Source: G963662655 sp963665015
GTDB taxonomy: Bacteria; Cloacimonadota; Cloacimonadia; Cloacimonadales; JAIOQZ01
NCBI GenBank assembly: GCA_963665015.2
Contig: CAXXSY010000003.1
Location: 434,001 to 498,000 of the forward strand
Direction: 5' to 3'
Length of the DNA: 64,000 nucleotides
Shown here: positions 1 to 7,540 of the stretch, piece after piece
Layout: every line of letters begins with the position of its first letter
Position numbering within the stretch: the stretch's first letter is position 1
The notes under the pieces: model-generated
Seen by the model: the letters and a program-made list of their open reading frames with translations, nothing else
Database searches by the model: none
Told to the model about the DNA's origin: nothing
Translations under genes and position numbers: made by a program

Positions 1-619
1 AGTTGGCGAAGACCAGTATCCCGACGAGCGTGAGGAAATAGAGACCGCTTTGCCACAACGGACGACCCTCGTCGCCACCCGGCATGGCAATCTGTACCTT
101 CTGGCGCTCGGCCTCGTCCTTGCGGAAGATCGCCTGCATGATCACGCCGATCACCACGCTGAACACCACCGCGCCGACCGCGCGGGCGATTCCGAGTTCG
201 AGCCCCAGAACCCGCGCCGTCAGGATGATCGCAAGGACGTTCACCGCCGGTCCGGCATAGAGGAACGCCACGGCGGGGCCCAGTCCGGCGCCCATCTTGT
301 AGATACCGCTGAAAAGCGGCAGCACCGTGCACGAACAGACCGCCAGCACCGATCCCGATACCGACGCGACGCCATACGCGACCACCTTCTTCGCTTGCGC
401 GCCCAGATACTTCATCACCGACGCCTGGTTGACAAATACCGCGATCGCACCCGCGATGAAAAACGCCGGAATCAGGCACAGTAGTACATGCTCGTGCGCG
501 TAGCCCTGTACGAGATAGAGCGCTTCCAGCACCGCGTTCTGGAAACGCGACGCCTCAACCGGTACGAAATACGCGGCCAGGAACACCGCCGCGATGAGTA
601 AAAACTTCTTCCACTGCAT
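1..619 (-). CDS. DUF318/ArsP_1-family permease, partial (C-terminus beyond window)
   Basis: Translating the reverse strand from the ATG at 619 gives an open frame to the window edge (about 206 residues seen). It starts with a hydrophobic N-terminal helix, then membrane segments and the hallmark CSCTVLPLF motif of the predicted permease family PF03773 (about residue 95), followed by AVAFLYAGPAVNVLAII. Family members are inner-membrane transporters linked to arsenic, metal or thiol export; the substrate here is unknown. It lies 5 bp downstream of a thioredoxin-like protein and after an ArsR regulator, the usual three-gene arrangement. The family identity is solid; the substrate is not. Confidence 0.85.
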   Translation of the reverse strand, partial: MQWKKFLLIAAVFLAAYFVPVEASRFQNAVLEALYLVQGYAHEHVLLCLIPAFFIAGAIAVFVNQASVMKYLGAQAKKVVAYGVASVSGSVLAVCSCTVLPLFSGIYKMGAGLGPAVAFLYAGPAVNVLAIILTARVLGLELGIARAVGAVVFSVVIGVIMQAIFRKDEAERQKVQIAMPGGDEGRPLWQSGLYFLTLVGILVFAN

Positions 620-624
620 GACGG

Positions 625-864
625 TTACTCCGCAGCTTTGATAAGCTCGACGACCTTCTCGACCGACAGCGCCTTGCCGACGGAGACCACTTTTTCGTCG
701 ATTACCAGTGCCGGGATGGTCATCACGCCGTACGCGACGATCTTGTTCACGTCGGTCTCTTTGTTGACTTCGATGCCCAGACCGAGTTGCTCGACAGCCT
801 GCCTGGCGTTTTTCAGAAGACTTTCGCATTTCACGCAGTTCGATCCCAAAATCTTGATATCCAT
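625..864 (-). CDS. Redox-active disulfide protein, thioredoxin_3 family
   Basis: A 79-residue thioredoxin-fold protein with the N-terminal motif GSNCVKCESLL (Cys10-x-x-Cys13) and the cis-Pro region VMTIPALVIDE, typical of the small TM0996/MTH895-type disulfide proteins. It has no signal peptide, so it is cytosolic. An AAGGAG ribosome-binding site sits 6 bases before the ATG. It lies between an ArsR regulator and a DUF318 permease on the same strand, 12 bp and 5 bp away, so the three are very likely one operon. Probable role: a thiol/disulfide partner of the permease (inference). Confidence 0.88.
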   Translation of the reverse strand: MDIKILGSNCVKCESLLKNARQAVEQLGLGIEVNKETDVNKIVAYGVMTIPALVIDEKVVSVGKALSVEKVVELIKAAE

Positions 865-876
865 TCGTAACTCCTT

Positions 877-1191
877 CTATAGTATATTGTTATTGCGATT
901 GATGTTGCTCTTGAGGATCGACATCGCCGCGTCGAAATACCTTCGCACACAATCGCACTGAATCCGGTAATAGACGCAGTTGCCTTCCCGCTCGTCGAGC
1001 AGTAGTCCGCTACTTTTCATCTGCTTCAGATGGCGTGAAATCGTGGAAAGGTCGTAGGGCAGCATGTCGGTCAGCTCCTTGACGCAGTAGCGATTGCCCA
1101 TCAGCGTTTCGAGCAGGAACAACCTCACGGGATGCGCCGTCGCTCGGATGATCGCAGCGAGCTGATCGAATTTGTTTCGTTCGTATTCCAT
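877..1191 (-). CDS. ArsR-family transcriptional repressor
   Basis: A 104-residue winged-helix protein. The start at 1191 is chosen because translation from MEYERNKFDQLAAIIRATAHP matches the family N-terminus exactly, whereas the longer open frame upstream crosses the operator and a repeat array. The helix-turn-helix is YCVKELTDMLPYDLSTISRHLKQMKSSG in two adjoining stretches, followed by the wing LLLDEREGNCVYYRI. A CxC (QCDCV) in the last helix plus other Cys residues could bind a thiophilic metalloid. It heads the ArsR/thioredoxin/permease operon and probably represses it through the palindrome just upstream. The inducer is unknown. Confidence 0.9.
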   Translation of the reverse strand: MEYERNKFDQLAAIIRATAHPVRLFLLETLMGNRYCVKELTDMLPYDLSTISRHLKQMKSSGLLLDEREGNCVYYRIQCDCVRRYFDAAMSILKSNINRNNNIL

Positions 1192-1207
1192 ATCGACTCC
1201 TTGTATG

Positions 1208-1225
1208 TTTGCAATATATCGCAAA
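1208..1225. promoter_or_regulatory. Probable ArsR operator
   Basis: An 18-bp near-perfect palindrome, TTTGC-AATATATC-GCAAA, lies 17 bp before the arsR start codon. Position and form fit an autoregulatory ArsR-family operator (inference). Confidence 0.6.
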
Positions 1226-1301
1226 CACGCAATCGTGTCAAATGGTTTTTTGTGCGGGGAGACAATTTCTCCGGCACTGCTTGATGTGAAGTGACACGCG
1301 A

Positions 1302-1434
1302 TTTGGCAAAAAGTGACAAAAACGTGGCAAATCGCTGCCACAGGTTTGGCAAGCGTGCCACCAGTTTGGCAAAAAGTGACAGCGGTTTGGCAAAAATGCC
1401 ACGGGTTTGGCAAATTCTGCCAAACCAATGGCAC
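1302..1434. repeat. Array of seven TTTGGCA-type motifs at 21-bp spacing
   Basis: TTTGGC (or TGGC/ATGGC variants) begins at about 1302, 1323, 1345, 1365, 1386, 1406 and 1427, so the spacing is 20-22 bp. Most units continue into TGCCA or TGACA, making short dyads (TTGGCA...TGCCA). Motifs therefore lie on the same face of the helix every two turns. The array sits between the arsR promoter and a phage-tail fragment. No coding sense was found in it; the frames open across it look like by-products of the repeat. Confidence 0.8.
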
Positions 1435-1454
1435 TATATGGGTGTTTTTGATCA

Positions 1455-1484
1455 GAAAAAAAGCCTGCCCCGAGACGAGCAGGC
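1455..1484 (-). terminator. Rho-independent terminator after the phage tail fragment
   Basis: On the minus strand GCCTGC...GCAGGC forms a 6-bp GC stem with a 10-base loop, followed directly by a run of seven T. It lies about 20 bp beyond the stop of the tail-fibre fragment. Confidence 0.75.
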
Positions 1485-1504
1485 CGGTTGATTTCCTTCG
1501 ATTT

Positions 1505-1735
1505 TTACTTATCACCACTCCAGACATACAGCTTCCCGCCGTATGCCACGACTTCACCGATGACACCCTCTTCGGGGAGCTCTGTGACCTCCGCGATGAT
1601 GTCGGTGGTCTCGAGCTTGATGTCGCCCTCCAGCGCGTGGCCATTGATCTTGGTGCGCGTCTCGACTTTGGCCGCGAGGGCAGTGAAAGCTGAGCGATTC
1701 ACGGATTGCATCATGCCGATGATCGAAAAAGGGTT
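1505..1735 (-). pseudogene. Phage tail-fibre C-terminal fragment
   Basis: The minus-strand frame contains KINGHALEGDIKLETTDI, the 'NGxxLxGDIxLxxxDI' signature common in phage tail fibre and appendage proteins, and ends GGKLYVWSGDK. In-frame codons continue upstream of the first ATG (1714) through NPFSIIGMMQSVNR to about 1735, where the phage-like reading stops at the AT-rich kinase promoter. The tail gene at 3274-4062 loses its phage character at its C-terminus (about 3305) on the other side of the kinase. The two pieces are probably one tail gene split by the insertion. Confidence 0.6.
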
Positions 1736-1773
1736 GACAACAAGGTTTATTAACCTATTTTTTATGATATAAT
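1734..1773 (+). promoter_or_regulatory. Promoter for the sensor kinase
   Basis: TTGACA (1734-1739) with TATTTT 16 bp later, and an extended -10 element TGATATAAT (1765-1773), lie in an AT-rich stretch about 180 bp before the kinase start. A leader of roughly 170 nt with no obvious ORF follows. Confidence 0.45.
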
Positions 1774-1955
1774 TTTGTAAGGATTGATCTTAAAAAACGA
1801 GAATAGGAAGGGTGTCTTTCTTATCATTGTGTAGCCATTGACACATCGGCAGCAGGTAACGCATTCGTAGAAATCGAATGCTTTGGAAAGACCTATGGAT
1901 TTGCAAAATCACGATTCGTTCGCTCGAAAAAATTTGTAAACTGAGGAGAATGTTT

Positions 1956-3296
1956 ATGACTTCCGATTCAAACAACAAATCTCTCGGTAATCTTCAGGCT
2001 TTTACAAGCGCTGAACAGGTACTCGACAACCTTCCGGATGGCGTCACAATTCAAGACCGCGAGTTCACTGTCATTTTCCAGAATCAGGCGATGCGGAAAT
2101 CCTTTGGCGACCAGGTTGGAGTAAAATGCTACGCCGCTTATGAGCACCGAGACGAAACCTGCGAAGACTGTGGTGTCGCAAGAGCATTCGCCAGCGGCAA
2201 ATCGGTACTGGTACTGAGAACTGCATTTGATGCTGATGGTGGAACATCATATTGGGAAAATTCTTGCTTCCCTATTTTTGATAGCGAGGGGCGTATCGTT
2301 GCCGGAGTAGAGATATGCCGTAATGTAACCGATCGTGTAAGCCTCGAGTCCGAAGTCAAGGATCGCAATATCGAACTTGGCCAAGCCAATCGGAAGTTGA
2401 AACAACAGGCGCTGGAGCTCGCAGAGATGCTTCAAAATCTGGAGCGTGAAACTGCGAGACGCAAGCAGGCTGAAGTAGAATTGCGTCACGCGCAGAAGCT
2501 CCAAGCCGTGGGGCAGCTCGCAGCAGGGATTGCACACGAGATCAACACACCAGCTCAATTCATCAACGACAGCCTTCAATATCTTGCTGACAGCTTCCGT
2601 GCAGAATTAGAGTTGATGGCCAAGTATCAACAGATGTTGGTCACATTGACTTATTCACCGAAACAAGAGAATTTTCTGCAGACCTTGAAAGAGGCAGAAG
2701 AGGCTGCTGACCATGATTACAATAAAGAGAATGTTCCAGTTGCATTTGAACTGGCCCTTGATGGAATCGAACGCATTTCTACAATTGTCAAGGCGATGAA
2801 GGAATTTGCCCACCCAAGCTATCGAGAGAAGGTGTCTGTCGATCTGAATCACGCTTTGGAAACAACGCTGCTTATCGCAAAATGCGAATATAAGAATGTG
2901 GCTGAAATAGAAACTGATTTCGAACAATTGCCCCCGGTGTGGTGTCATCTGGAGGATATCAATCAGGTTTTTCTCAGCCTGATTGTAAATGCAGCGCACG
3001 CTATTGCCGAAGTTGGTGGAACAAGCGGAGAAAAAGGTCGGATACGAGTTGCAACGAGGCTCGAAGGTAACAACGTACGTATCGAATTTTCAGATACGGG
3101 TTGTGGCATTCCGGAGGAGATACAGGATCGAGTATTCGAGCCTTTCTTCACGACCAAGGAGATCGGTAGCGGAAGTGGCCAGGGCTTGGCAATCGCCCAC
3201 TCGATTGTGGTCGACAAACACAATGGCGCACTGACCTTCGAGAGTACGGCTGACAAGGGTACGACATTCGCCGTTATTCTTCCAATAAATGGGTAA
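1956..3296 (+). CDS. PAS-domain sensor histidine kinase
   Basis: A 446-residue soluble kinase. The ATG at 1956 is chosen because GAGGAG lies 7 bases before it. Order: a PAS domain (about residues 20-140) with a Cys-rich segment (CYAAYEHRDETCEDCG), a coiled coil, a HisKA region with the phospho-acceptor H-box (GIAHEINTP), then a HATPase_c domain with NAAHAI (N box), DTGCGIP (G1), FEPFFTTK (F box) and GSGQGLAIAHS (G2). No membrane segment and no response regulator are nearby, so it is an orphan. It is more AT-rich than its surroundings and sits inside what appears to be one phage tail gene, so it was probably acquired by insertion. The signal is unknown; the Cys cluster suggests redox or a metal. 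Confidence 0.88.
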   Translation: MTSDSNNKSLGNLQAFTSAEQVLDNLPDGVTIQDREFTVIFQNQAMRKSFGDQVGVKCYAAYEHRDETCEDCGVARAFASGKSVLVLRTAFDADGGTSYWENSCFPIFDSEGRIVAGVEICRNVTDRVSLESEVKDRNIELGQANRKLKQQALELAEMLQNLERETARRKQAEVELRHAQKLQAVGQLAAGIAHEINTPAQFINDSLQYLADSFRAELELMAKYQQMLVTLTYSPKQENFLQTLKEAEEAADHDYNKENVPVAFELALDGIERISTIVKAMKEFAHPSYREKVSVDLNHALETTLLIAKCEYKNVAEIETDFEQLPPVWCHLEDINQVFLSLIVNAAHAIAEVGGTSGEKGRIRVATRLEGNNVRIEFSDTGCGIPEEIQDRVFEPFFTTKEIGSGSGQGLAIAHSIVVDKHNGALTFESTADKGTTFAVILPING

Positions 3297-4062
3297 ACTG
3301 AAACCGATTAAAAGGCAGGTAGGTCTCGCATTCGATGGCCTCGATGCGCTCCTCGAGCGGTGAGGTCGTGGTCGTATAGGTGTGATCGACCTTCTTGATT
3401 TTCGAGCTGAGGCCGCTGTAGAGGGTCACCGAGATATTGATCACATCGCCGTTCTCGACGCCGCTCAGCTCGCTTCCATCGATGAACACAGAAGTGCTCA
3501 GAACCGTCTCGTGATGCACCTCCACTCCGTTTTTCTCGACGAGGATATCGGCCTGTGTGAAGTGCACCGTAGGCGTCGTGTTGAACAGGATGCGAATGCC
3601 GCCACTGCGATTGACGACATCAACACTCAGCGTCACCGAACCAAGGTCTGGCAGCAGCAGATCGAGCGTGTTCTCAACTGTGTCCAGAGCGGTCTGCAGG
3701 GCGTACTCAGCGTGCTCATGGGTGGCGTCCGCCATGCCGCTCTGCAGGACAAGGATCGCGTCGTTGATATCGTCGATGTGATGGCCAATATCGTTGTTGT
3801 CGGGCAGGATGATGTCCTCTGCTTGATGCGAATGGTGCAAGCTGGACTTGCCTGCCAAAGCCGACTGTACATCCGAGCCGTCCGAGGTGCGGATCTGCTC
3901 GGCGTTGTGTTTGTTCGAGCCTGTGCCGGTATGGCCGTCGATGCTGGTCTGATGCGAGTAGAGCAGCGCGTCGATCGTGTCGAAGTTGCCGTTGAGCGCG
4001 GCAGCCCAACCGGATTCGCCTGCGACCGGCTTGTAGAGGTTGAAATTGGTTGTTTCGGGCAT
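3274..4062 (-). CDS. Phage tail fibre/appendage protein, 3'-truncated
   Basis: A 262-residue frame starting MPETTNFNLYKPVAGESGW and continuing AAALNGNFDTIDALL, the classic N-terminus of phage tail proteins that attach fibres. A His-rich collar-like stretch (HTGTGSNKHNAEQI, HHSHQAEDI) and a beta-rich region follow. AGGAGG precedes the ATG. The last ~11 residues read into the 3' end of the convergent kinase gene (23-bp overlap). Phage similarity ends near CETYLPF, which implies truncation by the insertion. The likely lost continuation is the fragment at 1505-1735. It is part of a degenerate prophage with the genes at 4071-4520, 8483-8971 and 8971-9846. Confidence 0.7.
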   Translation of the reverse strand: MPETTNFNLYKPVAGESGWAAALNGNFDTIDALLYSHQTSIDGHTGTGSNKHNAEQIRTSDGSDVQSALAGKSSLHHSHQAEDIILPDNNDIGHHIDDINDAILVLQSGMADATHEHAEYALQTALDTVENTLDLLLPDLGSVTLSVDVVNRSGGIRILFNTTPTVHFTQADILVEKNGVEVHHETVLSTSVFIDGSELSGVENGDVINISVTLYSGLSSKIKKVDHTYTTTTSPLEERIEAIECETYLPFNRFQFTHLLEE

Positions 4063-4070
4063 GCGTCCTC

Positions 4071-4520
4071 CTAAAATCCCCAGCAGTCGCCCCAGCCGTT
4101 GCCGTAGCCGAACACGCTGTCAAAGTCGATGGGCGAAAGTTGCTTGTAGATGCTGGTGAGCGTGAATTTGATGCGGCTGCGATGCGATCGGGCGTCGTCC
4201 TCGAGCTTGGGCAGCTTGTCGATGACGACCGGGAACTGTAGCGTGCCGGAGCCGGCGTCGAACTCGATGTAGAGCTGGTCTGCGCCGCTCAGGATGGCGT
4301 ACAACTCGTCGTACTGATGTGCTGGTAGATACGCCTCGCACTCGATGGAATCCTCATTGTACGGCTCGCGACGGATGAGGATCGTCGGATCGAAGGCGCA
4401 CTGCTTTTCGACGCGATACTTGCGCTGCGGCTGGTAGTCGATGACACCGCTCTCGACGACGTATCCGGCGTACACGCCACCTGCGATGGAGATGAGCCGA
4501 AAGCCGTCGTAGAGCAGCAT
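4071..4520 (-). CDS. Phage-associated tail protein, unrecognised
   Basis: 149 residues starting MLLYDGFRLIS, with a GGGAGCG ribosome-binding site; longer starts were rejected because they cross an inverted repeat. It is rich in beta strands and includes LYIEFDAGSGTLQFPVVIDKL, ending GYGNGWGDCWGF. It stops 8 bp before the tail-fibre gene on the same strand, so it is probably a small tail or baseplate-type protein. No family is recognised with certainty; the call rests on position and style. Confidence 0.5.
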   Translation of the reverse strand: MLLYDGFRLISIAGGVYAGYVVESGVIDYQPQRKYRVEKQCAFDPTILIRREPYNEDSIECEAYLPAHQYDELYAILSGADQLYIEFDAGSGTLQFPVVIDKLPKLEDDARSHRSRIKFTLTSIYKQLSPIDFDSVFGYGNGWGDCWGF

Positions 4521-4540
4521 TAACGCTCCCTCCGGTCGCG

Positions 4541-4630
4541 AATGATGAATGAGGAAGGAGTAATTATGAATGAAAAGACCGGTCGGCGGCATCTCCAGGC
4601 ATTCATCATTCCTAATTCATAATTCATCAT
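4541..4630. repeat. Imperfect inverted repeat of ATTCATCATT type
   Basis: AATGATGAATGAGGAAGGAG plus TAATTATGAATG on the left is answered by ATTCATCATTCCTAATTCAT plus AATTCATCATT on the right, with about 30 bp between. It is AT-rich, overlaps no strong gene and resembles a small mobile or hairpin element wedged between two phage fragments. Confidence 0.5.
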
Positions 4631-4806
4631 TGAACTTCCCACGCCTTGACTTTGTACTTGTCCGCCTTGGGGTCGCGCTGCAGCTCCGTGATGCGGTACT
4701 GGACACCTTCGATGAGCAGCTGTGCCGCATCCGCGATATCGAGAAGCCGCTTCTCAAGGATTACGGGGACGGCGAAAGCAAGATGATTGAGGTGGAGAAG
4801 GGGTAG
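4627..4806 (-). pseudogene. Phage gene C-terminal fragment
   Basis: On the minus strand an open frame ending at 4627 reads LEKRLLDIADAAQLLIEGVQ, then YRITELQRDPKADKYKVKAW and EVQ-stop. There is no start codon, and the frame is cut off at about 4806, where the restriction endonuclease 3' end begins. It is GC-rich like the phage genes and unlike the AT-richer neighbour. I read it as the tail end of a phage gene left behind after the restriction-modification insertion. It is too short for a family call. Confidence 0.5.
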
Positions 4807-4809
4807 GGA

Positions 4810-5811
4810 TTACTGGTCAAGGAATAGGGACTTAGATGGTTTCCAATCAGTAGCCAATTTATCAGCCATTTCAAGCCAACGAGCAATCCTGTTCTCTGGG
4901 GGAACTGACTCGCCCCAATACTCAACAAACAATGCATCTTCAAGTCTTAGGGCTGCTTCTTGCATTTCTTCTTGTATCAGAAATAGAGCTCTCTGAATGT
5001 ATACACCGCCCTTTTTGTCGTTCTTCGGGTTTGCAACGCTACCTGCTGAGAACAAATCACGAGCTTGGTGACAAATCACACCATGATAAGTAAGAATAAA
5101 CAAAACAACATCATCGTACTTGTTTCTCTTTCTTCCAGATTCAACAATCGAAGGACAGAGTACAGCAGCTTCAGCACGCAACTTTGTTTTCTCGGCTTTT
5201 GATAAGGAAGTATACAATCTTGCTTGAATAGGCAATGTATGATCCTCATCTGGTCTATCCTCAAGCCACCATAATCTTTCGCCTTCATTAAGTCGAGATC
5301 TTGCATAGTCTCGAATGTATTTCATTTTCTCATGCATCGGAAGAATTCTGAAATCATCATATGAGATATTCATTATGTCGAATAGCGATTTGCTGGCGAA
5401 CAATTCTATCTCGAATCGAGGTACATGCGATGTACGAACATGTATTACACTTTGCTCATAATCTCCCCAACGAACTTCAGGACGCCCTCCCATTTTGCCG
5501 AAAATAAGGTATACCTTTTCAACTGATTGTATGCGATTAGTTTCAAGAACACTATTAGCGACACTGCGCCATGTATCATTGAGTGTGAATTTAACCTCAA
5601 CACCATACTTTCCCATGTCAATATCAGGGAAAGCTTGAGGATGGGGGTTGAAATCGATGTTGATGCCGAATTTTGGCTTAGCAATATAATCAAGTACTGA
5701 TCTCACTCGAGACTCAAACTCATTGGCCGTTTTGAATCTGTTCTGCAGAGACTCTTTAGTAAGTATATCACAGGCTTCATCTAAGATAGCTTCAAAATTG
5801 GATTGATTCAA
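4810..5811 (-). CDS. Type II restriction endonuclease (PD-(D/E)xK)
   Basis: 333 residues, 8 bp downstream of a cytosine-5 methyltransferase on the same strand. It carries a PD-(D/E)xK nuclease core: PD at residues 62-63, then GVEVKFT with Glu72 and Lys74. Beta strands follow (VEKVYLIFGK). No membrane segments or signal are present. The M-then-R order in one operon supports a classic type II restriction-modification system; the recognition site cannot be read from sequence. The coding sequence is visibly AT-richer than the phage genes around it, so it was probably acquired horizontally. Confidence 0.82.
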   Translation of the reverse strand: MNQSNFEAILDEACDILTKESLQNRFKTANEFESRVRSVLDYIAKPKFGINIDFNPHPQAFPDIDMGKYGVEVKFTLNDTWRSVANSVLETNRIQSVEKVYLIFGKMGGRPEVRWGDYEQSVIHVRTSHVPRFEIELFASKSLFDIMNISYDDFRILPMHEKMKYIRDYARSRLNEGERLWWLEDRPDEDHTLPIQARLYTSLSKAEKTKLRAEAAVLCPSIVESGRKRNKYDDVVLFILTYHGVICHQARDLFSAGSVANPKNDKKGGVYIQRALFLIQEEMQEAALRLEDALFVEYWGESVPPENRIARWLEMADKLATDWKPSKSLFLDQ

Positions 5812-5819
5812 ACGAACTC

Positions 5820-6737
5820 CTATCCGAGTGTTTCGATAACTGATTTAGCTATATGCCAAGCCAGTACTGGTGGAACTGCATTGCCTATCTGACGCTCAGT
5901 TTCCCGAAGCTTAGATTGATAAACAAAATTATCAGGAAAAGACTGAAACCTTGCAGCTTCTCTCATCGAGATACGCCTATCCAACTTATAGTGGAACTGT
6001 ATATTGCCATGGCATTCAGCACGTATCGTGTAGCCAGGCCGATTAGCCTTTAGCCTTCTGTTTCCCTGCTCTGAGCTTTTGTTGGCTTTACTCCAGACAT
6101 GGTTAATGCTTTGATCTTCTGACAAAAGCTCTAAATCACCAATTGCTTCAATAGCAGTTACATGATCTCTGCATGTCGCAATTGGTGGAAGAAACTTCTT
6201 CTCATTAGGCTTCGTGCCAACAATGAATACTCTTTCACGAGTCTGTGGTACACAGTAGTCTGCTGCGTGATAAAGCTTGTAAGAGACATCATAGCCCAAA
6301 GCTCTGAAATCATCGAGTACTCTCCTTAGAGAATCTGCATTATTCCGCATGAGAAGTCCTTTAACATTCTCTGCAACAAAAATGCGAGGCTGAACTCGCG
6401 CAACAACATCAACCATAGCTCTATACAGGCCACTTCGTGCTCCATCCACACCTGCACCCTTGCCATTAATTGAAATATCTTGGCATGGGAATCCGCCTAA
6501 CACAACATCTGCATCATTAGGAATATCATCAATCAAATCCCAGATATCACCGTAATGGATATGGTCGCCAATGTTATATTCATAAGTTCTACAAGCTTTT
6601 TGATTTATGTCATTGGCCCATATAATATTAAAAGGATTTACACTATAATATTTTCCTAGAAAGTCAAATCCCCCTAGAAACCCTAGATCAAGACCGCCGC
6701 AGCCAGAAAACAGGGATATAACCTTATACTTTTCCAT
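5820..6737 (-). CDS. DNA (cytosine-5-)-methyltransferase
   Basis: 305 residues with the full C5-methylase motif set: motif I LFSGCGGLDLGF, motif IV GGFPCQDIS (catalytic Cys85), motif VI FVAENVKGLL, motif VIII QTRERVFIVGT, and motifs IX/X RISMREAARFQSFPDNF and RQIGNAVPPVLA. It transfers a methyl group from S-adenosylmethionine to cytosine in the host recognition site, protecting it from the partner nuclease at 4810-5811. The target-recognition region between motifs VIII and IX is short (about 60 residues). An AGGTG-type ribosome-binding site precedes the ATG. Confidence 0.93.
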   Translation of the reverse strand: MEKYKVISLFSGCGGLDLGFLGGFDFLGKYYSVNPFNIIWANDINQKACRTYEYNIGDHIHYGDIWDLIDDIPNDADVVLGGFPCQDISINGKGAGVDGARSGLYRAMVDVVARVQPRIFVAENVKGLLMRNNADSLRRVLDDFRALGYDVSYKLYHAADYCVPQTRERVFIVGTKPNEKKFLPPIATCRDHVTAIEAIGDLELLSEDQSINHVWSKANKSSEQGNRRLKANRPGYTIRAECHGNIQFHYKLDRRISMREAARFQSFPDNFVYQSKLRETERQIGNAVPPVLAWHIAKSVIETLG

Positions 6738-6790
6738 GTTTATTTCACCTCATTATAATCAAACATATTCTGTTAATCACACAAAATCTG

Positions 6791-7540
6791 TCAAACTGAT
6801 TTCCCCCCTTTCACCCAACGAGGATTCGGAAAAGCCTTGCGCCGCCTTGAGTTGGTACTTCTCACGGATGCGCTGTTGGTGGAATCGGAATTCGAATAGC
6901 AATAGAAATCTTCATCCATCTGCTCTTCGATTGTTAATTGGCGCTTTATCACTTTATTGTATGGCGCTGCAGTAGCTTCAATTACATCCACCCACTGATA
7001 TTCCAGAGCATCCTCGAGTCTTGCATAACACAAGCGGGTATGATCGTAATATGCAGTTCTGATAAATGCATCACCAGGTTGAACTTGTTCAGCAGAAATC
7101 AACGTTGCCCTCTCTGCAAGAGTATCACAGTTACAATTTCCAACATCAGTTATCCCCCAGCAATAGCTTACGAGTCCCGAGCAGTCAATACCCGCCGCCC
7201 AAGTCGTTGAATTTGGTGCAACAGATTGCCAATGCCAGCTGTGTGCGCCTGGCCCGAAATTGTTGCTCTCGTAATCGTCCTGCCATTGCGCAAAGGTGTC
7301 TTTTCCTCCATAGTGATAAGGCATACCGGTAATAATGACACCAATACTATCTACCCAGTCGCAGGGGCGTAGATTGGTGTATCCCCGGTGGGGATCGCCT
7401 GTATTAGTGTAATGGCTTATTACATTAGAATCACGTACTGTCCATTCGAATTCGAGATAATTTTCCGCTATCTCCAGTGGATCAGCAGAGACCGCAGAGA
7501 AGCCAGCCAGAATAAAGAATACAATCAAGGTGTTTCTCAT
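6791..7540 (-). CDS. Secreted NlpC/P60-like (C40) cysteine peptidase
   Basis: 249 residues with a signal peptide (MRNTLIVFFILAGFSAVSA). A papain-like core follows: GMPYHYGGKDTF, then AAGIDCSGLVSYCWG, the catalytic Cys context of NlpC/P60 enzymes, and PGDAFIRTAYYDHTRLCYA with a candidate catalytic His. It would cleave peptidoglycan stem peptides or another gamma-D-Glu amide in the envelope. The C-terminus is basic and Ser/Asn-rich, without the FlgD-like tail of other secreted proteins here. It overlaps the upstream secreted protein by 4 bp (ATGA), so the two are co-translated. It belongs to the AT-richer cargo next to the restriction-modification genes. Confidence 0.72.
   Translation of the reverse strand: MRNTLIVFFILAGFSAVSADPLEIAENYLEFEWTVRDSNVISHYTNTGDPHRGYTNLRPCDWVDSIGVIITGMPYHYGGKDTFAQWQDDYESNNFGPGAHSWHWQSVAPNSTTWAAGIDCSGLVSYCWGITDVGNCNCDTLAERATLISAEQVQPGDAFIRTAYYDHTRLCYARLEDALEYQWVDVIEATAAPYNKVIKRQLTIEEQMDEDFYCYSNSDSTNSASVRSTNSRRRKAFPNPRWVKGGKSV

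Noticed and set aside
1302..1434. CRISPR array
   Set aside because: The units are ~21 bp in all with no distinct spacers, and no cas genes are in the window.
1192..1644. N-terminal extension of the ArsR gene and other frames across the TTTGGCA array
   Set aside because: The extension crosses the operator palindrome and the phased repeat; the family N-terminus begins at 1191.
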